Below, piece by piece: positions 1 through 7,501 of a stretch of DNA of 11,953 bases. The notes under the pieces were generated by a model. It had not been told where the DNA came from, searched no databases, and was given only the letters and a program-made list of their open reading frames with translations. The DNA comes from Sulfurovum sp. (GTDB taxonomy: Bacteria > Campylobacterota > Campylobacteria > Campylobacterales > Sulfurovaceae): assembly GCA_015661795.1 (NCBI GenBank), contig DQVJ01000008.1:1-11953 (forward strand). Reading direction: 5' to 3'. The stretch's first letter is position 1; every line of letters begins with the position of its first letter. Made by a program: the position numbers and the translations under genes.

Positions 1-1971
1 CCAAATTTTACAGTAGCCAGTCCATATCAACCAGCAGGTGACCAACCTCAAGCCATAGAAGCACTCTCATCATCCATTATAGAAGGCAACCAATATCAAA
101 CTTTACTGGGGGTAACAGGTTCAGGCAAAACCTACACCATGGCAAAAGTCATAGAGAAGACCAAAAAACCTACCCTTATCATGACCCACAACAAAACACT
201 CGCCGCGCAACTCTACTCTGAGTTTAAAAGTTTTTTTCCCAACAATCATGTAGAGTATTTCATCTCATATTATGACTACTACCAACCAGAAGCCTATTTG
301 CCCCGACAAGACTTGTTCATAGAAAAAGACAGCTCCATCAATCAGGAGTTAGAACGCATGCGCCTTAGTACCACAGCCTCTTTGCTACATCATGACGATG
401 TTATTGTCATCGCGTCTGTCTCTGCCAACTATGGGTTGGGGAGTCCAGATGACTATAAAAGCATTGTACAAAAACTCGTAGTGGGTGAAGAATACAACCA
501 AAAGGCTCTCTTACTTAGACTGGTGGACATGGGGTACAAAAGAAATGATGAGTTTTTTGACCGAGGTGACTTTAGGGTCAATGGTGAGGTCATAGACATC
601 TACCCCGCCTATAGCGAAGAGTTTGCATGGCGTGTGGAGTTTTTTGGAGATGAGATAGAAGCGGTGTATGAATTTAACTCTCTCACAGGTGAAAAAGAAG
701 AAGGGGTTCAAGAAGCCACCATCTACTCTGCAAACCAGTTCATCGTTTCCAAAGAGAAACTGGCACTTGCTGTTAAAAGCATTGAAGAAGAACTGGCAGA
801 ACGGCTAAACTACTACCAAAGCCAAGACCGTATGATAGAATACAACCGCATCAAACAACGCACCGAGTTTGATCTGGAGATGATAGAAGCCACAGGTATG
901 TGTAAGGGTATCGAAAATTATTCACGTCACCTTACAGGTAAAAAACCAGGAGAGACGCCCTACTCCATGATGGACTATTTTGAGGCGATGCATGATGACT
1001 ACCTTGTCATCGTCGATGAGTCTCATGTGTCCCTGCCTCAGTTTAGAGGCATGTATGCTGGAGACAGGAGCCGAAAAGAGGTACTTGTAGACCATGGATT
1101 TAGACTGCCTTCTGCACTGGATAACCGTCCGCTGATGTTTGATGAATACATCAACAAAGCACCCCATTTTCTCTTTGTCTCTGCCACACCCAATGAACTG
1201 GAAACTGAACTCTCTGCAGTAGTAGCAGAACAGGTTGTACGTCCCACAGGACTGCTTGACCCACCCATAGAAGTGATAGACTCTACCTATCAGGTAGAAA
1301 ACCTACATGACCGTATGAAGCCGGTCATTGAAAAGGGAGAACGTGTTCTTATCACCGTACTGACCAAAAAAATGGCAGAAGAACTCAGTTCGTATTATAA
1401 TGATTTGGGACTCAAGTGTCGTCATATGCACTCAGACATGGATGCCATAGAACGAAACCAAACCATACGTTCTTTACGTTTAGGAGAATTTGACATTCTC
1501 ATAGGAATAAACCTGCTTAGAGAAGGACTTGACTTACCCGAAGTAAGTCTCGTAGCCATTCTTGATGCAGACAAAGAAGGGTTTTTGCGTTCCAAAACCG
1601 CACTCATCCAAACTTCAGGACGTGCCGCACGTAATGCCAATGGTATCGTACTGATGTATGCCAAAAAAATAACAGATTCTATGAAGTTTACGATAGAGAC
1701 CACACAGGCACGTCGTGAAAAACAACTGGCATACAACACACGCCATGGTATCACACCCAAAACCACACTGCGTGATCTGGATACCGACCTTAAAGTAGAA
1801 GATGCTGGTGAACTTTACAACAAACACAGTAAGCTCGATAAAATGCCAAAAGCAGAACGTCAGCAACTCGTCAAAGAACTTAAAGCCAAGATGCTCGCTG
1901 CTGCTAAAGCTTTAGATTTTGAAGAGGCTGCAAGGCTTCGTGATGAGATAGCCAAGATAAAAAAACTGTAA
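1..1971 (+). CDS. uvrB: UvrABC system protein B, 5' end cut by window
   Basis: This is the damage-verification helicase-like subunit of nucleotide excision repair; it is loaded by UvrA and then recruits UvrC. The reading frame is open from base 1, and the first visible residues (PNFTVASPYQPAGDQPQAIEAL) match the usual UvrB N-terminus, so only about five codons plus the start are missing; the ATG at 139 is internal. Visible motifs are Walker A GVTGSGKT (bases 109-132), the beta-hairpin region YYDYYQPEAYLPRQD (about 268-312), Walker B DESH (1015-1026), motif VI around QTSGRAARN (about 1609-1635), and a C-terminal UVR motif (ALDFEEAARLRDEIAKI) that contacts UvrC. The 656 visible residues fit the family length of about 660-680. 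No terminator hairpin follows; ppk starts 55 bases downstream in the same direction with its own promoter. Identification is very secure. Confidence 0.97.
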   Translation, partial: PNFTVASPYQPAGDQPQAIEALSSSIIEGNQYQTLLGVTGSGKTYTMAKVIEKTKKPTLIMTHNKTLAAQLYSEFKSFFPNNHVEYFISYYDYYQPEAYLPRQDLFIEKDSSINQELERMRLSTTASLLHHDDVIVIASVSANYGLGSPDDYKSIVQKLVVGEEYNQKALLLRLVDMGYKRNDEFFDRGDFRVNGEVIDIYPAYSEEFAWRVEFFGDEIEAVYEFNSLTGEKEEGVQEATIYSANQFIVSKEKLALAVKSIEEELAERLNYYQSQDRMIEYNRIKQRTEFDLEMIEATGMCKGIENYSRHLTGKKPGETPYSMMDYFEAMHDDYLVIVDESHVSLPQFRGMYAGDRSRKEVLVDHGFRLPSALDNRPLMFDEYINKAPHFLFVSATPNELETELSAVVAEQVVRPTGLLDPPIEVIDSTYQVENLHDRMKPVIEKGERVLITVLTKKMAEELSSYYNDLGLKCRHMHSDMDAIERNQTIRSLRLGEFDILIGINLLREGLDLPEVSLVAILDADKEGFLRSKTALIQTSGRAARNANGIVLMYAKKITDSMKFTIETTQARREKQLAYNTRHGITPKTTLRDLDTDLKVEDAGELYNKHSKLDKMPKAERQQLVKELKAKMLAAAKALDFEEAARLRDEIAKIKKL

Positions 1972-1986
1972 ATAGAAAAAAACTTT

Positions 1987-1995
1987 TGATATAAT
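1987..1995 (+). promoter_or_regulatory. Extended -10 promoter for ppk
   Basis: The uvrB-ppk gap contains TGATATAAT, a perfect extended -10 (TGn plus TATAAT at 1990-1995), preceded by a T-run. Transcription would start near 2002, about 25 bases before the ppk ATG. No TTGACA-like -35 is seen, which is normal for sigma-70 promoters of Campylobacterota. The role is inferred from sequence only. Confidence 0.6.
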
Positions 1996-2026
1996 ACTTA
2001 AAATATACATTATATAGGCGAATTCT

Positions 2027-4114
2027 ATGGCATTGGACTTAAACTCTTCTCAACTCTATTTTAATCGGGAACTCTCTTGGTTACAGTTTAACTCTCGTGT
2101 GCTTGCACAGGCACTTGATGAAAAACTTCCCTCTTTAGAACGACTCAAATTTCTTGCTATCTATGGTACAAATCTTGATGAATTTTATATGATTCGTGTC
2201 GCAGGACTCAAAGCACTCTTTAAAGCCCGTGTACAAGAAACCGGTGCAGACAAGCTCACACCAAATGAGCAACTTGACCAAATACACACCTATTTGCATA
2301 AGGAACACAAGGTATTGGAGTCATGTTACACTTCTATTATCGCTGAACTGCACAGCCATGGCGTTAACATAAAAAATTTTGATGCACTGAGTGAAAAAGA
2401 AAAAGCTATTGTTAAAGAGATGTTTTTTAATGAGATTTACCCTGTGATTATACCTATCGCTGTAGATGCGACTCATCCATTTCCTCATCTAAACAATCTT
2501 AGCTTCGGACTTGCCATTACACTCAAAGATGATTTAAAAAACATTAAACATGGCCTGATTCGTATCCCTCGTATTCTTCCTAGGTTTTTACAGATAGAAC
2601 AAACTTTTATTCCTATCGAGTCAGTGGTTGAACATTTTGCATCTGAACTTTTCCCTGGGTTTAAACCTTTGGCTTCGACGCGATTTAGGGTTACAAGAAA
2701 TGCAGATATTGAGATAGAAGAAGAAGAAGCAGATGACTTTTTGGAAATTTTACAAGAAGGACTGCGTTCAAGAAATAAAGGTTCGATTATACGACTCGAA
2801 CTCACAGAAGGTGCAGATAAAAAACTTATCAAGTTTTTACTTTCACACCTCAACCTTGATGACAAGGACATCTATACCTACAAAAGTTTACCGCTTGACT
2901 TAGGCAGCCTGTGGCAAATCGTAGGAGACAAAGCACTCTCCCATTTGGTTCTTCCTACTTTTAATCCAAAAACATTGCCTCCCCTGGACAATGAGAACCT
3001 TTTTGATGTTATCGACAAACAAGATGTCCTGCTTTACCATCCTTTTGACAGTTTTGAACCTGTGGTACAGTTTATTAGGCAAGCTGCTGTAGACAATGAA
3101 ACCATTGCCATACGCATGACACTATACCGTGCGGGACAAAAGTCACCTATAGTCAAAGCGCTTATTGATGCTGTTCGTGACGGAAAACAAGTCATGGTAC
3201 TTGTAGAACTCAAAGCACGTTTTGATGAGGAAAACAACTTACGTTGGGCAAAAGCACTGGAAGAAGCTGGTGCACATGTTGTTTATGGTATTCCAGGACT
3301 GAAAGTCCATGCCAAAATAGCACAGGTCATTAAAAGAAAAGGTGCTAAACTTACCTCTTATGTACACCTTGCAACAGGAAACTATAATCCAAGTACGGCA
3401 AAAATATATACAGATATGTCTTATTTTACCAGTAAAGAGATTTTCGGAACTGATGCTACACACTTCTTTCACTTTTTAACTGGTTTTTCGACACATACCA
3501 AACTTGATACATTATTTATGTCACCTAAACAAATCAAACCAAAACTCATCAAACTCATAGAAAAAGAACGAAAACAAGGTGCACAAGGACATATCATTCT
3601 TAAGGCAAATTCACTTGTAGATACAGATATTATCAAAGCACTCTATCTTGCTTCACAAGAAGGCTGTAAAATAGACCTCATTATACGTGGGATTTGTTGT
3701 TTGAAACCTGGGGTAAAAGGCATTTCAGAAAATATTACAGTCTCATCTGTAATTGGGAAATACCTTGAACATGCGCGTATATACTATTTTAAACACGATA
3801 AAGTAAAATGTTTTATCTCCTCTGCAGACCTTATGCCAAGAAATCTCGTAAGACGTGTAGAGTTGATGACACCGGTACTAGAGGAAACACTCAGTCAAAA
3901 AATAGAGCAAATTCTTAAACTGCAACTTTCAGACAATGTTTTACGTTGGGAGTTGCAAGAAGACGGGAACTATACCAAAGTACCTCCTTTAGGTAAAGCA
4001 GTCAACAATCATGATGTGCTAGAAGAATATGTCAGTAAAATTCATAATAAAACCAAAAAAGAGACACCTGATTATGTCAGTCGTTTGGCAAATAGAATTT
4101 TAAAAGAATCATAA
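2027..4114 (+). CDS. ppk: Polyphosphate kinase 1 (PPK1)
   Basis: PPK1 reversibly transfers the gamma-phosphate of ATP onto a growing inorganic polyphosphate chain, at the inner face of the membrane or in the cytoplasm. The 695-residue length is typical. The N-terminal domain opens with the hallmark YFNRELSWLQFNSRVL (residues 11-26) and FLAIYGTNLDEFYMIR (42-57). The catalytic phospholipase-D-like half shows GLKVHAK, with H428 matching the autophosphorylated His435 of E. coli, followed by YVHLATGNYNPSTA with H447 (E. coli His454). The second active-site block is EHARIYYF (H582) followed by ISSADLMPRNLVRRVE. An acidic run (IEIEEEEADD, 228-237) is a local oddity. The ribosome site is weak (AGG eight bases before the ATG). 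The genes downstream (carbonic anhydrase-like, EI24-like) are 33 and 0 bases apart, so a three-gene transcript is likely. PPK2 is excluded by size and motifs. Confidence 0.96.
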   Translation: MALDLNSSQLYFNRELSWLQFNSRVLAQALDEKLPSLERLKFLAIYGTNLDEFYMIRVAGLKALFKARVQETGADKLTPNEQLDQIHTYLHKEHKVLESCYTSIIAELHSHGVNIKNFDALSEKEKAIVKEMFFNEIYPVIIPIAVDATHPFPHLNNLSFGLAITLKDDLKNIKHGLIRIPRILPRFLQIEQTFIPIESVVEHFASELFPGFKPLASTRFRVTRNADIEIEEEEADDFLEILQEGLRSRNKGSIIRLELTEGADKKLIKFLLSHLNLDDKDIYTYKSLPLDLGSLWQIVGDKALSHLVLPTFNPKTLPPLDNENLFDVIDKQDVLLYHPFDSFEPVVQFIRQAAVDNETIAIRMTLYRAGQKSPIVKALIDAVRDGKQVMVLVELKARFDEENNLRWAKALEEAGAHVVYGIPGLKVHAKIAQVIKRKGAKLTSYVHLATGNYNPSTAKIYTDMSYFTSKEIFGTDATHFFHFLTGFSTHTKLDTLFMSPKQIKPKLIKLIEKERKQGAQGHIILKANSLVDTDIIKALYLASQEGCKIDLIIRGICCLKPGVKGISENITVSSVIGKYLEHARIYYFKHDKVKCFISSADLMPRNLVRRVELMTPVLEETLSQKIEQILKLQLSDNVLRWELQEDGNYTKVPPLGKAVNNHDVLEEYVSKIHNKTKKETPDYVSRLANRILKES

Positions 4115-4147
4115 TATCATGGCAAATCTGCCTCATAAAGGAAAAAA

Positions 4148-4672
4148 ATGTTACTAAAGTTTCAAAAGTGGACACCACAACTTAAAAAAAATGCCTGGGT
4201 TGCAGAAGGCTCTTCGGTCATAGGCCGCGTAAAAATGGGTGAAGACTCTGCTGTATGGTTTGGATGTGTAGTACGTGGTGATGTACATTTTATTAGCATC
4301 GGAGACAGAACCAATATACAAGACTTGAGCATGATCCATGTGACACACCACAAAAAAGAAGATATGTCTGATGGAAACCCAACAGTCATTGGTAATGATG
4401 TCACCGTGGGTCACCGTGTCATGTTACACGGATGTACTATCGAAGATGCCTGTCTTATAGGTATGTCTGCTACTATACTCGATGGTGCTGTTATCGGTAA
4501 AGAGTCTATTGTTGGGGCTTCAGCGCTTGTCACAAAAAATAAAGTTTTTCCTCCCAGAAGCCTCATTATGGGTAGTCCAGCCAAAGTTGTCCGTACACTC
4601 AGCGATGAGGAAGTCAAAGAACTCTATGCTTCAGCCACTCGTTATGTAAAATTCAAAAATGAATATCAGTAA
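4148..4672 (+). CDS. Gamma-class carbonic anhydrase family protein (YrdA/CaiE-like hexapeptide protein)
   Basis: A 174-residue left-handed beta-helix protein of the gamma carbonic anhydrase-like superfamily, expected to be a cytoplasmic homotrimer with a metal site between subunits. Hexapeptide-type turns run from about residue 20 to 145. The three metal-binding histidines appear to be present: H64 (MIHVTHH), H89 (TVGHR) and H94 (MLHG). The conserved VVRGD (41-45) and NIQD (56-59) segments and the closing MGSPAKVVR (141-149) are also present. The YrdA-type family keeps the ligands, but carbonic anhydrase activity has been shown only for some members, so activity is not assured. The start ATG is supported by AAGGA (4138-4142) five bases upstream. 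Its stop TAA abuts the next gene's ATG, so the two are probably translationally coupled. It is probably cotranscribed with ppk. Confidence 0.9.
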   Translation: MLLKFQKWTPQLKKNAWVAEGSSVIGRVKMGEDSAVWFGCVVRGDVHFISIGDRTNIQDLSMIHVTHHKKEDMSDGNPTVIGNDVTVGHRVMLHGCTIEDACLIGMSATILDGAVIGKESIVGASALVTKNKVFPPRSLIMGSPAKVVRTLSDEEVKELYASATRYVKFKNEYQ

Positions 4673-5329
4673 ATGCAAAAAGTTCTCAAACAAAGTTTAA
4701 AAGATATTTTTTCAAAAGATGTTCTTATCTTTGTGCTACAAGTAGGTTTTGTTTCTTTTATCTTTGTAAGTCTCTTTGTGTGGTATTTTTGGGAAGGCTT
4801 ATCTTCCTTTATTGTCTCATACCTTTCATGGATTCCATGGGAATGGTTACAGACTTCTGGAGCAAACATCATTACCTTGGGGTTAGCCTATATGATATTT
4901 ATCAGTACTGTCTCTTTGTTCACTTCTTTATGGAGTGAAAAGCTACTCATCAAACTTGCCAAAAAACATTATCCTGACATTCCCGTTGTCGGTACAGCCG
5001 ATCTGTATACTTCTATCTTCTTAACACTCAAAGCCACTATTATTTTTCTAGCTCTTTTTATGTTTAGTATTCCTTTTTTATTTATCCCGGTATTTGGTCA
5101 GATAGTGATGCTGTATCTTTGGTCCATACTCATTAAAGAACCAACCATGTATGATGTACAATCTCTATTCATACCTAAAGATAAAAGAAAATTTTTGAGA
5201 AAAAAAAGTACACTTTTGTCTATGCTGGCTTCACTGTTTAACTATCTCCCTATAGCAAATATCTTTGCTCCTGTCTTTGCGCAGATACTCTTCTTACATC
5301 ATATATTAATGCATCACAAGAAGGCTTAA
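4673..5329 (+). CDS. EI24/CysZ-like integral membrane protein
   Basis: A 218-residue polytopic inner-membrane protein, resembling the EI24 domain family (related to CysZ). Hydrophobic segments lie at about residues 17-39, 63-86, 119-152 (long enough for two helices) and 182-210, with a basic cytoplasmic-type loop (KDKRKFLRKK, 169-178) before the last. Some CysZ proteins transport sulfate, but bacterial EI24-like proteins are mostly uncharacterised and no substrate can be read from this sequence. It starts on the base after the stop of the gamma carbonic anhydrase-like gene (TAAATG), so it probably depends on translational coupling. Its stop TAA (5327-5329) overlaps the stop of the opposing exonuclease gene, and its last codons form the 5' arm of a terminator hairpin. 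Family assignment is from overall pattern, not from a diagnostic catalytic motif. Confidence 0.72.
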   Translation: MQKVLKQSLKDIFSKDVLIFVLQVGFVSFIFVSLFVWYFWEGLSSFIVSYLSWIPWEWLQTSGANIITLGLAYMIFISTVSLFTSLWSEKLLIKLAKKHYPDIPVVGTADLYTSIFLTLKATIIFLALFMFSIPFLFIPVFGQIVMLYLWSILIKEPTMYDVQSLFIPKDKRKFLRKKSTLLSMLASLFNYLPIANIFAPVFAQILFLHHILMHHKKA

Positions 5330-5343
5330 CCTTCTTCTTTTTT
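5318..5343 (+). terminator. Intrinsic terminator with both convergent stop codons in its loop
   Basis: AAGAAGG (5318-5324) pairs perfectly with CCTTCTT (5330-5336) around a 5-base loop CTTAA, followed by C and six T (5338-5343). This is a rho-independent terminator for the ppk/carbonic anhydrase-like/EI24 transcript. The loop contains TTAA (5326-5329), which carries TAA on both strands, the stops of the EI24-like gene and of the exonuclease. On the minus strand no T-run follows the stem, so termination is probably one-directional. Confidence 0.65.
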
Positions 5344-6114
5344 AAGGCGTCTCTCTTTTTTGGAAGAGGTAGAAAAACGCAGTAACTCATCTGTACTTTC
5401 AATATATGCTGGTAATGTCTCTATAGATTTTTTCATCACAGTAGCAGCACAAAGTGCATCACTGTATGCACGATGATGTGTCGCCGTTTCTATCCCTAAG
5501 AAATCAATAAGGTATGCCAATCCATAACGTTCACTCTCAAAAGTACGTCTAGCCAAATCAATAGTACAAAGTCTTGGATTACCGATATGCCCCAAACCAA
5601 AACGTTCAAAAGAGGCATTTAAAAAACCATAATCAAAAGAAGCATTATGTGCAACAAATATCGCATCTTGCATAAAATGTCGTAACCCAATAAGTGCTTC
5701 CTTTCTTGAAGGTGCCCCTATCAAATCTGTAAGTTCAATCCCAGTAATTTTTGTAATATACTCTGGTAAGAATGCACATTGGACAAATGTTTCATACCGA
5801 TCTATCACTTCTCCATTTTGAAGCATCACGGCACCGATTTCTATCACCTGTGATGTACCTGGTTTAGAACCATTGGTTTCTATGTCTACTACACAGTATT
5901 TTTGTTCTTTATATGATGTAAAATAGGTCTCAAGCTTATAGCCTCCCGCCTCTTCAATAATAGGATACCCTGTAGCTTGCAATAGTATAAAAATAGTATC
6001 ACTGTCCTCAAGTAGTGTTGAATGTTTCATCACTATTTGTTTATACTGTTCTTCTGATATCACGCCGCCATATTTACGAAATGCTATCGTAAGCTCGTCA
6101 AAAACTTTTAGCAT
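5326..6114 (-). CDS. DEDDh 3'-5' exonuclease, DnaQ/PolC epsilon-like
   Basis: A 262-residue exonuclease of the DnaQ-like superfamily (proofreading-type, removes nucleotides from 3' ends with two metal ions). All DEDDh residues are visible: ExoI VVDIETNG with D77 and E79, ExoII AHNASFDYGFL with D161, and ExoIII HHRAYSDA with H214 and D219. The catalytic domain begins near residue 72; the first 70 residues form an extra domain of unknown function that I associate with Campylobacterota homologues. The C-terminus is strongly charged (KKERRLKKEEG). It is annotated as DNA polymerase III epsilon subunit in relatives such as C. jejuni Cj0452 (from memory), but whether it binds the replicase is unknown. 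The ATG at 6112-6114 lies inside trpF (17-base overlap) and has no clear Shine-Dalgarno sequence, so it is probably coupled to trpF translation. Confidence 0.9.
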   Translation of the reverse strand: MLKVFDELTIAFRKYGGVISEEQYKQIVMKHSTLLEDSDTIFILLQATGYPIIEEAGGYKLETYFTSYKEQKYCVVDIETNGSKPGTSQVIEIGAVMLQNGEVIDRYETFVQCAFLPEYITKITGIELTDLIGAPSRKEALIGLRHFMQDAIFVAHNASFDYGFLNASFERFGLGHIGNPRLCTIDLARRTFESERYGLAYLIDFLGIETATHHRAYSDALCAATVMKKSIETLPAYIESTDELLRFSTSSKKERRLKKEEG

Positions 6115-6688
6115 TGTTAATAAATTGTTTCACTTTCAAAGGATTTTTTTTGCCTTTTACAGACTCGACACCCGAACTCACATCTACACCATAAAAACCC
6201 AGCTGTTTTACCTGGTCTAAATTTTCAGGGGTAAGTCCTCCTGCCAATATGATTTTAGAGCAGTCTATGCCGTAAAACCATTCAAGATTTAAACGTTTTC
6301 CTGCACCCCCATAGCCCTCACTATATGCATCCACAAGACGATATCTATGTTTAAACTGATGTACGTCTTCTGCTCCTTTAGCGCGAACAACAGGTAATAC
6401 CTGTAAACCTATAGCATCTAAAGATACTTCATCCAACTCAAAATGTATCTGTGCACGGGAAATGTCACAATAACGTGATACGGTATTTATCGTGTCTACA
6501 CCTTCATTCACAAACAATCCCACTCTTTCTACAAAAGGAGGAAGCTTATCGATGATTTTTTTTGCTGCTGCGGGCGTAATGTAACGAGGTGATTTATTAT
6601 AAAATACAAAGCCCAATGCATCTGCGCCACATTCAACTGCATATAGAGCATCTTGTAAGTTGGTAATCCCGCAAATCTTTACTCTCAA
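6098..6688 (-). CDS. trpF: Phosphoribosylanthranilate isomerase, TTG start
   Basis: TrpF converts N-(5'-phosphoribosyl)anthranilate to 1-(o-carboxyphenylamino)-1-deoxyribulose 5-phosphate in tryptophan synthesis, using a cytoplasmic TIM barrel. The 196-residue protein opens with RVKICGITN, where C6 is the expected general base, and has LVDAYSEGYGGAGKR, where D120 is the expected general acid. The C-terminal phosphate-binding loops are ILAGGLTPENL (147-157) and GVDVSSGVES (167-176). The usual QLHG segment reads QIHFEL (80-85). The start is TTG (6686-6688): AAAAGG (6695-6700) sits six bases upstream and no ATG or GTG lies nearby. That ribosome site overlaps the rpe stop codon, implying coupling to rpe. 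No other trp gene is in the window, so trpF is separated from the rest of its pathway. It overlaps the downstream exonuclease start by 17 bases. Confidence 0.94.
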   Translation of the reverse strand: MRVKICGITNLQDALYAVECGADALGFVFYNKSPRYITPAAAKKIIDKLPPFVERVGLFVNEGVDTINTVSRYCDISRAQIHFELDEVSLDAIGLQVLPVVRAKGAEDVHQFKHRYRLVDAYSEGYGGAGKRLNLEWFYGIDCSKIILAGGLTPENLDQVKQLGFYGVDVSSGVESVKGKKNPLKVKQFINNAKSF

Positions 6689-6698
6689 GATAGACCTT

Positions 6699-7340
6699 TT
6701 ATTTTAATGCAGATATAGCTGTTTCTATACCTTCTGGATGTTTATAGACAAATGAACCTGCCACAACTACATCAACACCCGCTGCTTTAAGTGCTTTCAC
6801 ATTTTGGTCATTGACACCACCATCCACTTCGATAAGACACTGTGGATTTCTCTTTTCTATCAATACTTTAAGACGCTGTGCACGTTCTATAACAGAAGCA
6901 ATAAATTTCTGTCCCCCGAAACCAGGGTTTACAGACATCAAAAGTACCATATCTATATCTCCAAGTAAAAACTCTATGGCTTCTGGAGGTGTGTGTGGGT
7001 TAAGTGTAATCGCAGGACGAATACCTAAGCCCCGTATTTTTTGTACAAGTCTATGGGGATGTTTTTCTTCTTCAATATGAAAAGAGATAAACTCTGGTTT
7101 TAACGGTGCAAACAAATCAACAAAAAAACTGTTATTTTCCACCATCAGATGAATATCCAAAGGTTTGGTTGCAGCTTTTGATACCGCTTCCACAACCACT
7201 GGTCCTATAGTTAAATTTGGTACAAAATGTCCATCCATAACATCTACATGTACAAAGTCACAACCACCTTTACATATGGCTTTTACATCTTCAGCCAATT
7301 TTCCAAAATCAGCCGAAAGTATACTTGGAGCTACTAACAT
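6699..7340 (-). CDS. rpe: Ribulose-phosphate 3-epimerase
   Basis: Rpe interconverts ribulose 5-phosphate and xylulose 5-phosphate in the non-oxidative pentose phosphate pathway; it is a cytoplasmic metal-dependent TIM barrel. The 213 residues show the N-terminal signature VAPSILSADF (3-12), HVDVMDGHFVPN with H31 and D33, DIHLMV with H64, MSVNPGFGGQKF (135-146), and IEVDGG with D173; these four are the metal and acid/base residues of the family. A TTG 12 bases further upstream (7352) is in frame, but it lies within the ribosome-binding region. The ATG at 7338-7340 has GAGGA (7346-7350) five bases upstream and matches the family start, so I use it. It is first in the rpe-trpF-exonuclease operon, 10 bases from trpF. 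Campylobacterota that fix carbon by the reductive TCA cycle need this enzyme for pentoses rather than for a Calvin cycle. Confidence 0.96.
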   Translation of the reverse strand: MLVAPSILSADFGKLAEDVKAICKGGCDFVHVDVMDGHFVPNLTIGPVVVEAVSKAATKPLDIHLMVENNSFFVDLFAPLKPEFISFHIEEEKHPHRLVQKIRGLGIRPAITLNPHTPPEAIEFLLGDIDMVLLMSVNPGFGGQKFIASVIERAQRLKVLIEKRNPQCLIEVDGGVNDQNVKALKAAGVDVVVAGSFVYKHPEGIETAISALK

Positions 7341-7366
7341 TATTATCCTCAATGTTTATTTATGCT

Positions 7367-7372
7367 ATTATA
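7367..7372 (-). promoter_or_regulatory. -10 element for the rpe-trpF-exonuclease operon
   Basis: On the minus strand this reads TATAAT, a consensus -10, about 27 bases before the rpe ATG. The leader would be roughly 20 bases, just long enough for the GAGGA site. No -35 is recognised. It lies back to back with the rpmB promoter in the divergent 161-base gap. Confidence 0.5.
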
Positions 7373-7443
7373 GCTATATCTAACTTTCAATACTCTACAC
7401 TGTAAATATCCTAATATTAACAAGATTTTAAGTAACTTTTGTC

Positions 7444-7449
7444 TATAAT
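7444..7449 (+). promoter_or_regulatory. -10 element for rpmB
   Basis: A consensus TATAAT lies about 52 bases before the rpmB start, following T-rich sequence. The transcript would begin near 7456 and have a leader of about 45 bases. TTAACA at 7417-7422 resembles a -35 but is spaced 21 bases away, too far for a standard promoter. Confidence 0.55.
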
Positions 7450-7501
7450 CCCAAAAAATATTCGCCGTTTTATACAGCGATACCATACACAAGGAAATAT
7501 C

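Noticed and set aside
1422..1766. 114-residue antisense reading frame within uvrB, and similar antisense frames in ppk, the channel gene and argJ
   Set aside because: They lie opposite clearly conserved coding sequence, have no start signals, and their sequences look like reverse-strand artefacts.
4119..4157. Twelve-codon ORF in the ppk to carbonic anhydrase-like gap
   Set aside because: No ribosome site of its own, and it runs into the next gene in another frame; nothing supports expression.
7341..7352. TTG start four codons before the rpe ATG
   Set aside because: It overlaps the GAGGA ribosome site that serves the ATG at 7338-7340.
7364..7378. Palindromes GCTATTATAGC and TATAGCTATA overlapping the rpe -10 as an operator
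   Set aside because: Short AT-rich palindromes around TATAAT elements are expected by chance and no known operator matches.
7439..7501. TTG start giving a 21-residue extension of L28
   Set aside because: The TTG lies upstream of the -10 element at 7444-7449, so it would not be transcribed from that promoter, and the ATG at 7502 has a good ribosome site and the family N-terminus.
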